Positions 18,255 through 23,533 of a stretch of DNA of 23,533 bases are shown here, one piece after another. Each line of letters starts with the position of its first letter. The stretch's first letter is position 1. The notes under the pieces are model-generated. The model was not told the DNA's origin and searched no databases. It saw only the letters and a program-made list of their open reading frames with translations. The position numbers were made by a program, and so were the translations under genes. This stretch comes from Stentor coeruleus (Eukaryota > Ciliophora > Heterotrichea > Heterotrichida > Stentoridae), in contig MPUH01001121.1 in NCBI GenBank assembly GCA_001970955.1, forward strand, positions 1-23,533. The letters are read 5' to 3'.

Positions 18255-18284
18255 TTTGAATAAATTTATAAGAATTCAATATAA
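18255..18284. promoter_or_regulatory. 30-bp divergent promoter region
   Basis: Only 30 bp separate the ATG of the importin gene (minus) from the ATG of the EFHC/RIB72 gene (plus). The stretch is almost pure A/T, with TAAATTTATAA in the middle. It must hold both 5' UTRs unless transcription starts lie inside the opposite gene. No specific factor site can be named. Confidence 0.7.
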
Positions 18285-20108
18285 ATGGAATCAGCCCAGT
18301 TACCAAAACTGCCAGGATATAACTTCCGAGATCCAACCAAAGTTAACTTCCATCGCCATCAAATGTTCACTGTTAAAGACGGGCATATGACTGAAAGTAC
18401 TAAGTTTTATCAAGAAGGTGCCTCACCTGAAATAGTTGAAGAACTAATGAGATCTTCTATGAAAAATCCTGATGACCGTTCAAGCCAAGGCCGTCCAGTA
18501 ACTCCTAAAAACTATGCCATTCCAAGAATTCCACCTGTATGGCTTAAGTATGATCGTCACGTTCTTCGTTTCTACGGTTACTTCCAAGAAGCTGTAAATG
18601 AAAATCCTAATGAGAACTTCAGAGTGAGAAAATGTGTTATTATGCATCATTTAGACGATGAAACAACCTATGTTTCTGAGCCTAGAGTAGAAAATAGCGG
18701 CATTCCACAAGGAGTCTTTATCAAAAAACATAGAATTCCTAAGCAAGACGGGTTTCTTCAGTGGCAAGATTTTGGAGTTAGAAAAAACCTAGAAATGTAT
18801 GGAAGAGTATTCAGAGTTGTGGATTGTGACGAGTTTACAAGAAATTTTTATTTAGATCAAGGAATTAATCTTGAAGGGCCAGAAAATTACCCTAACGATA
18901 GTTTTGATAAAACAAGACTTATGGTTAATTTTAAACAAAACCCACCAGATATGATGGAAATAAAAGAATACAACGAAGTCAAACTTGGAGGTGGCCATCC
19001 CAATAAAAACTTGAAAAGCTTTATAAACAATGATAGAAAAGTCCTTTCTTATAACGTCCTTTGGGAAGATAACTCATATGATGGAGGATTAAAATTTTAT
19101 AAGATGAATTATTATTTAGCTGATGATACTATTGAAGTTCAAGAACTTAGACAAGTTAATACTGGAAACGAAACATTTCCTATGATGCTTAGAAGAATGA
19201 AAGTCCCAAAAGAAGCTATTCTTACCCCATGTCCTGCTTTGTCTCTAAGACAAGAAGATTATTATAATTACATGGATTTACTTATTGGGCACTCTGTAAA
19301 AGTTTACGGAAAAGACTTGCAAATTTATGATTGTGATGAATTTACAAAGATTTGGTATAGAGAAAATCTTGGAATCGAACAAAAATCTTTACAAGTTCAA
19401 AAAGCTGGGAATTATTTGCCAACAAACCCAGTCCCTCCGCATAATGGTTATGGTACAGAAGAAGATTCAATAGGTAATGTTATTAAACTTATGCCAAATG
19501 CTCCAAAGCCGGATATGTACAAAATTTTTGATAATGATCAACATGTATTAAGATTTGAATGTAAGCTAATAAGCTCAACATATGAAGATGAAATGAGAAA
19601 GTTTATTCTTTGTTATTATCCAAGTGATGATTCAATAAAGGTTTTTGAAGTTGTGGAACGAAACTCTGGTATTGTTGGGGGGAAGTTTTTAGAGAGACGA
19701 AAATTTAAAAATCCTTATACTCAAAGATACTATGAACACACTGAGTTTTTGATAGGAAATACTATTTGCTTACAAAATCATAGATTTTTATTAACAAACT
19801 GCGATGAATATACATTTAAGTATATGGAAGATAAACCAAGTGAGTTCCCTCAAGCGTATTATCCACAAATATTACGGAAAATTATGAGTTATGGAAGGGC
19901 AAACAAACAACAGTTCTTAGTAAATATTTTAAAGAACATAGATGAATCTTTGGGGAAAAATATTCCATATAAAGTGTTTTTAGAAGCTATTGAGAAGTTA
20001 TCGGTGAAACTTACTTATCAAGAAGAAGCATCACTTTTAAGGAAATGGAACAAAGGGCAATTTATTATCAATATTGAAGAAGCATATAATGCACTTAAAA
20101 CAGTTTAG
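18285..20108 (+). CDS. EFHC1: EFHC1/RIB72-like ciliary doublet-microtubule inner protein
   Basis: A 607-residue protein with the EFHC/Rib72 layout: an N-terminal motif (LPGYNFRDPTKVNFHRHQMF), three DM10 domains and a short EF-hand-like C-terminus. DM10-1 (about 80-190) ends in VFRVVDCDEFTRNFY, DM10-2 (about 235-360) in LQIYDCDEFTKIWYRE and DM10-3 (about 420-525) in RFLLTNCDEYTFKYM; each carries the conserved (D/N)CDE(F/Y)T signature and a beta strand of the type VLRFYGYF/VLSYNVLW/VLRFECKL. Rib72 and EFHC1/2 sit inside the A-tubule of ciliary doublets as microtubule inner proteins and stabilise the ribbon. The terminal 70 or so residues are helical, but no complete Ca2+-binding EF loop is visible, so calcium binding is unlikely. 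Length fits the family (600-700). No intron is needed; stop is TAG. It is divergently paired with the importin gene. Confidence 0.95.
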   Translation: MESAQLPKLPGYNFRDPTKVNFHRHQMFTVKDGHMTESTKFYQEGASPEIVEELMRSSMKNPDDRSSQGRPVTPKNYAIPRIPPVWLKYDRHVLRFYGYFQEAVNENPNENFRVRKCVIMHHLDDETTYVSEPRVENSGIPQGVFIKKHRIPKQDGFLQWQDFGVRKNLEMYGRVFRVVDCDEFTRNFYLDQGINLEGPENYPNDSFDKTRLMVNFKQNPPDMMEIKEYNEVKLGGGHPNKNLKSFINNDRKVLSYNVLWEDNSYDGGLKFYKMNYYLADDTIEVQELRQVNTGNETFPMMLRRMKVPKEAILTPCPALSLRQEDYYNYMDLLIGHSVKVYGKDLQIYDCDEFTKIWYRENLGIEQKSLQVQKAGNYLPTNPVPPHNGYGTEEDSIGNVIKLMPNAPKPDMYKIFDNDQHVLRFECKLISSTYEDEMRKFILCYYPSDDSIKVFEVVERNSGIVGGKFLERRKFKNPYTQRYYEHTEFLIGNTICLQNHRFLLTNCDEYTFKYMEDKPSEFPQAYYPQILRKIMSYGRANKQQFLVNILKNIDESLGKNIPYKVFLEAIEKLSVKLTYQEEASLLRKWNKGQFIINIEEAYNALKTV

Positions 20109-20205
20109 TTAGTTTTATTAATTACGCATTTAATCTAAATAAAACTGTCTTGTGTCTTGAAAATATATGAATAAATACATCACTTTCTGATATTATGTTG
20201 AAACT

Positions 20206-20780
20206 TCAACAAGAAAATGTATTATGATTTTCTCTCAGAATTTCCCTGACTCTTTTTTTTCTAACTAATATTGAAGTTTCTCTAAATTTTTTACATAAAG
20301 TTATAATGGGGTTATTAATAAACCAAGCAATTTCTATATTAGTTTCACTTGAATTATGTTCATTTTCATGATTGAAGATAACTTTATACTTGTATAAATT
20401 CTGATTGATTATAATAATATCAGTATTGAATTGTGTATTGTTGCAGTAGTTGAAATTACTTTCTTTTCATTTTATACCACTGATTTTTATTGTAAATATA
20501 AGGCTGAATATTATTAACTGAAAATAATCTTCGGCTCATAGACTGATTATGTGTGAAATAGTCTTGATTTTTATATTTCCTTGATTAAATAATGGAGTAG
20601 CAATTTTCTAGGATTATTCTCAAGGTGTAATTTGGTAATATTAATAATATTACTGATAAGCTTGCTTTTATCATCTGTAAAACTCATCAGAATAGAACTT
20701 GAAAATCTATCTTCGCATGATTTTTAAATATCAGGACTATCAGACCAAAAGGAAAATCTGAGATATTTAGGAGTGTCGAT
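20206..20780 (-). pseudogene. Unassigned coding relic
   Basis: The minus strand keeps coding character in two or more frames. From 20780 it is open past three TAA (IDTPKYLRFSFWSDSPDI, then ILMSFTDDKSKLISNIINIT, LENNPRKLLLHYLIKEI). After shifts it reads IYNKNQWYKMKR and then an unbroken run from about 20457 to a TGA at 20206 that ends IIIINQNLYKYKVIFNHENE ... WFINNPIITLCKKFRET and KKRVREILRENHN. No start ATG is evident. No family was recognised. The ordered C-terminal run of more than 80 codons makes a decayed gene more likely than chance. Confidence 0.45.
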
Positions 20781-20877
20781 AATCTAATAAAAGAGAAAAA
20801 TTCAAGTCAAGGCTTTTTGGGTGTGAATTCCATGCTTTTTATTTTGATCTCATATTTAATCCTAAATAAAGTTAGAA

Positions 20878-21597
20878 TTAATCTTTAGTCGGGAATACTA
20901 TCGGATCTAAGATTGAAGAAATACGCTCTGAAATAATGTTGAGATAATGGCTCATACATAAAGAGGATATTATGCCAACAGTATAATCTTTTTGCAAAAT
21001 TATTGATATAAGGCTCACAAATGCAAGAGTCACTACAGACAGCCACATAAGAGGTTTGTTTTGAGATGAATAATACTCAAATACAAAAAAAAGCAAAAGT
21101 CCTGGGGCTGTTGAATAATAGAAATTCGGGGATATTTCATCAGGCAAAATAAATGATGGATATGCATCTTCCCAGCAAGCACCATTTGCAGGAGTTGCTG
21201 TGAATATAATTTTCATAAATCCAGCTAGGCTATAATATATAAATAAAAACACAATAGACTTACTTGATGATCCCCAAAAAAGGAATCGCACAGCAAAAAT
21301 AACAAAAAGTAAATCACATAATCCAGCGGCTATACTAATAAATATCATCTTAAGGTTTTCATTACCTGCGAATATCTTATTTATAGCTTCAAATATCTGA
21401 AATCCTTTATCTTCAATACACTCAACTACTGTCTGCTGAACTGCCCATCCAGTGATAGAATTAAGAACCCCAGATATAAAAATTCCCACTAATATGAAAA
21501 CTCTTATTCCAAAAGTTATCCTTTTGGTTTTGGTTTCTAAGTTATTTCTCCTGAACTTTTGCCTGAATGTTTCATTCCCATGGATCTCTTGTTCCAT
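20878..21597 (-). CDS. PAP2-fold (sphingomyelin synthase/ROD1-like) membrane protein lacking catalytic residues
   Basis: A 239-residue multi-pass protein with about six membrane segments (roughly 29-49, 84-105, 112-133, 159-176, 183-201, 206-222) and a basic cytosolic N-terminus (FRQKFRRNNLETKTKR). The second half follows the C-terminal PAP2-like core of sphingomyelin synthases and plant PDCT/ROD1: a loop, NFYYSTAPGLLLFFVFEYYS, a Trp, LSVVTLAFVSLISIILQKDYT and a last helix. In active members these positions read SGH and H-x-x-x-x-x-D (for example AHDHYTIDV). Here SGH is S162-T163-A164, and the second motif is QKDYTVGI, so both His residues and the final Asp are gone. Phosphotransfer is therefore unlikely. 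A lipid-binding or scaffolding role is inference. Stop is TAA. An unrelated membrane protein with chance similarity remains possible. Confidence 0.65.
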   Translation of the reverse strand: MEQEIHGNETFRQKFRRNNLETKTKRITFGIRVFILVGIFISGVLNSITGWAVQQTVVECIEDKGFQIFEAINKIFAGNENLKMIFISIAAGLCDLLFVIFAVRFLFWGSSSKSIVFLFIYYSLAGFMKIIFTATPANGACWEDAYPSFILPDEISPNFYYSTAPGLLLFFVFEYYSSQNKPLMWLSVVTLAFVSLISIILQKDYTVGIISSLCMSHYLNIISERISSILDPIVFPTKD

Positions 21598-21953
21598 TAT
21601 TTTATATGAAATATTATAAAATATTCAAATAAATAGATAGATATTTGTTTAAGTAATTGTTACTCACTTGAGAAGGTGTATTGCGATCTTGAATCTGGAA
21701 CTGAGGTTTTATAAATTTTATTGTAAAAATGATAAGGATTTTTTGATTGCTATAAATATGTGGGATGCTATCTTTTATTTTAAAGTTTTAAAATTTATTT
21801 GGCTACTAATTTAACTTTTTAAATAATAACACAAGATTTTCTGGTTGTTATTAGTTAATGCTTTTTAAAACCTATCCTAGTAAATTTTATGTAGTATATT
21901 ATAAATCTATATAAATTTATTATCTATAAAATAAGGTTTGAATCAGAATTATT
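21598..21953. other. Intergenic AT-rich stretch
   Basis: Upstream of the PAP2-like gene on the minus strand. No gene or signal recognised. Confidence 0.5.
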
Positions 21954-22142
21954 GAATTTGCTGCACCATAGATTCTTGCCAGTTTAAATCATTTAGCAAT
22001 TATGCTAGGGTTTATATTTCCTCATGCACTTGAGGCAATGCCTATTAAATTTTATTTATTAGGTACTTTTTTAGATTGCATGCTTTCTTATTTACCCTTT
22101 CTGATTCAATTTGATGTTAAATCCTATATCCCTCTGGTATGA
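21954..22142 (+). pseudogene. Possible MFS sugar-transporter fragment
   Basis: The plus strand reads EFAAP, TAG, ILASLNHLAIMLGFIFPHA and onward through a hydrophobic run to a TGA at 22140. In GLUT/HXT-type transporters the segment after TM4 reads E(I/F)APP-x-x-RG-x-(L)-x-SLNQL-x-I-x-x-G(I/F), and this piece matches it in order and spacing, with TAG at the charged residue. No flanking transporter helices were recovered, so it is a short relic at best. Confidence 0.4.
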
Positions 22143-22838
22143 CATTAAACATACAGATATTATTTTCAAGTTTAATATCTCTGTATGAGTTTTTTTACAT
22201 GTCTAAAGTTCTCCCTTGAAGTATTTTAGATTGCTTAACATTTTGAAGGCCTTAATAGATTTGGGAAAGCTACTTCTAATTGTGTTTTCATAAGGAAATT
22301 TCTTGAACTATATTAGTGTGATAGCAGCCAAACACACATTGAAAGCCTCCTTGCACAAGTTATTTATTTTGCTGAGATCCAGATCAGCCATCTTTTAGCA
22401 CAAAAATTTTCTTTCTCTGAACCAATTTAAGGTCTGAGCCTGGTTAAGATTTCTTAGAGTCTAAAAGCTTTCTGGTAAAAGACCAATCAGTTGTCAGAGT
22501 AAATGCCCTTTCCATTAATATCTAAATTTCTTCCCTTAGATATAGATTCCAATGGAGAAACATAGGATTCTTAAGGTAGCTGAGGGGTTAAAGCCATACA
22601 GCAGATCTTTAAAAACTCAAAGGATAAAAATATGAGATTTTTACTATTTGGTATTAAACAGAGATTCATTCACCTACAAAGTATTTGTTTTATATAATAT
22701 ACTGAAATAAATCTCTTATAATTAAAGCATAAAAAATATATAAGCTAAATTCAACATCAAATCAATTTATTATCCTTTATATATACGAATAAAAATCATA
22801 ACATCTAAGAATTAGAATTTTATAGAATTTTGGTAATA
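22143..22838. other. AT-rich stretch with a possible kinase trace
   Basis: No intact gene. On the minus strand near 22164-22188 the eight residues YRDIKLEN resemble the HRDIKxEN catalytic loop of Ser/Thr kinases, and the upstream minus-strand sequence (to about 22420) has coding-like words such as MLSNLKYFKGEL, but no second kinase motif could be confirmed. Confidence 0.3.
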
Positions 22839-23533
22839 ATGGAATTAAACGAGTTTCTGATTATTTTGATCTTCTTAATACCAAGCATCATACTTAGTTC
22901 TTGTCTTCCCTTTATTTTACCAGAGAAAAAGCCTAAAAATGCTATCGTTCTTGCAATTTTTATGTTCTTACTCATTTTGAAATTCTTTATCTTCAAGTGC
23001 ATATCTCTGAAATTCAAAGATTTTGATATTAAGATTTGTAATAGAACTGTGAAAGATGAAATAGTCAGGTTTTTTAGTCTAGGAGTGATTATAACTTTAT
23101 TTGCAATATTTGTGGTTTGTTGTAGCGCGAATCAAAGCACATATGCTATTGCTTTTACAGGTATTATCCCTATGGCATATATACTAGTTCTTATTAAAAA
23201 AGCTTCATTCATGAAAAAATGTGAAGGATGCTTTTACATTTTTTCATTTTGCTTAATGCTATTCATATATGGAACATATGTCTTTATGTGTGTACAAAAC
23301 GAGACAGTTTCTATAATTATCCTCTCAGCACTCGGATTTTTGTNATCCCAATTTATATGAGCTTATCTTGTGTATGGTTACACTTTGACATGAATTATTA
23401 TAAAAAAGCAAGCATATTATTAATTTTATGGGCTTTGCTAGACAATGTTGTTATGAGGGTTTCGGGACAGTTTTTTGAAGAAGGATTTATAATCTGCGCA
23501 AACTTTCTTACTTACTTTGCAGTGTTTGTCGGA
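22839..23533 (+). CDS. Multi-pass membrane protein, 3' end beyond the window, frame broken at an N
   Basis: Starts at ATG 22839 (MELNEFLIILIFLIPSIIL) and runs off the window. It is almost wholly hydrophobic segments: about 4-26, 35-55, 78-97, 103-120 and 129-148, then more after the N. At 23344 an N interrupts the frame: the upstream part ends ...ALGFL, and the downstream part continues one base out of register as IPIYMSLSCVWLHFDMNYYK and LILWALLDNVV to the end (23345-23533). One base is probably missing at the N, so I treat it as one gene. Short polar loops (CNRTVKDEIVRFF) and Cys-rich segments are seen. At least seven membrane passes are expected, so a receptor, channel or transporter is possible, but no family motif was recognised. 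Confidence 0.65.

Noticed and set aside
22143..22600. A second kinase relic on the minus strand (YRDIKLEN)
   Set aside because: Only eight residues match, and no other kinase motif could be found in order, so it is noted but not called.
1..23533. tRNA, rRNA, CRISPR, transposase, telomere repeats
   Set aside because: None was recognised by eye; a tRNA scan or covariance-model search was not possible here.

Overview
This looks like macronuclear DNA of a heterotrich ciliate, most likely Stentor coeruleus or a close relative. Three intact genes are each interrupted by an intron of exactly 15 nt (GTAA...TAG). TAA, TAG and TGA all serve as terminal stops, with no in-frame reassigned stop in any intact gene, which fits the standard code of Stentor and argues against Blepharisma (TGA = Trp) or Condylostoma (all three reassigned). 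The DNA is very AT-rich, and one pair of divergent genes is only 30 bp apart.

Intact genes, left to right: a cytosolic CAP/SCP-domain protein (-, 1472-2245); a PH-FYVE phosphoinositide-binding protein (-, 3588-4247, one intron); the large subunit of splicing factor U2AF (-, 5514-6797, one intron); a tandem-rhodanese protein that has lost its catalytic cysteine and ends in a CaaX box (+, 8517-9341); a TPR protein (+, 12435-13757, one intron); an importin-5/Kap121-like karyopherin (-, 15242-18254, damaged only by assembly joins); an EFHC1/RIB72-type triple-DM10 ciliary protein (+, 18285-20108); a PAP2-fold membrane protein without its catalytic residues (-, 20878-21597); and a multi-pass membrane protein cut by the window end (+, 22839-23533).

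The spaces between these genes are full of decayed genes. The clearest are an actin-like relic (794-1444), an RNPS1/SR45-like splicing-factor relic with an Arg-rich tail (4548-4896), a MOK/MAK-type kinase relic that keeps HRDIKPEN (9871-10335) and a coiled-coil relic (13829-14761). Weaker ones are a WD40-like piece, a second PH-like piece, an MFS sugar-transporter piece and two unassigned relics. They carry frameshifts and all three stops, unlike the intact neighbours.

The assembly itself leaves marks. Seven near-perfect direct duplications of 37-74 bp occur, four of them associated with a single N. They look like overlapping contig ends that were not merged. They break the importin gene and probably shift the frame of the last gene. 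Reading through them restores a single importin of about 944 residues.

No operon is expected in a ciliate. Functional themes are nuclear transport and splicing (importin, U2AF, RNPS1-like relic), cilia (EFHC/RIB72, MOK-like relic) and membranes (PH-FYVE, prenylated rhodanese, PAP2-like). No tRNA, rRNA, CRISPR array, transposase or telomere repeat was recognised.
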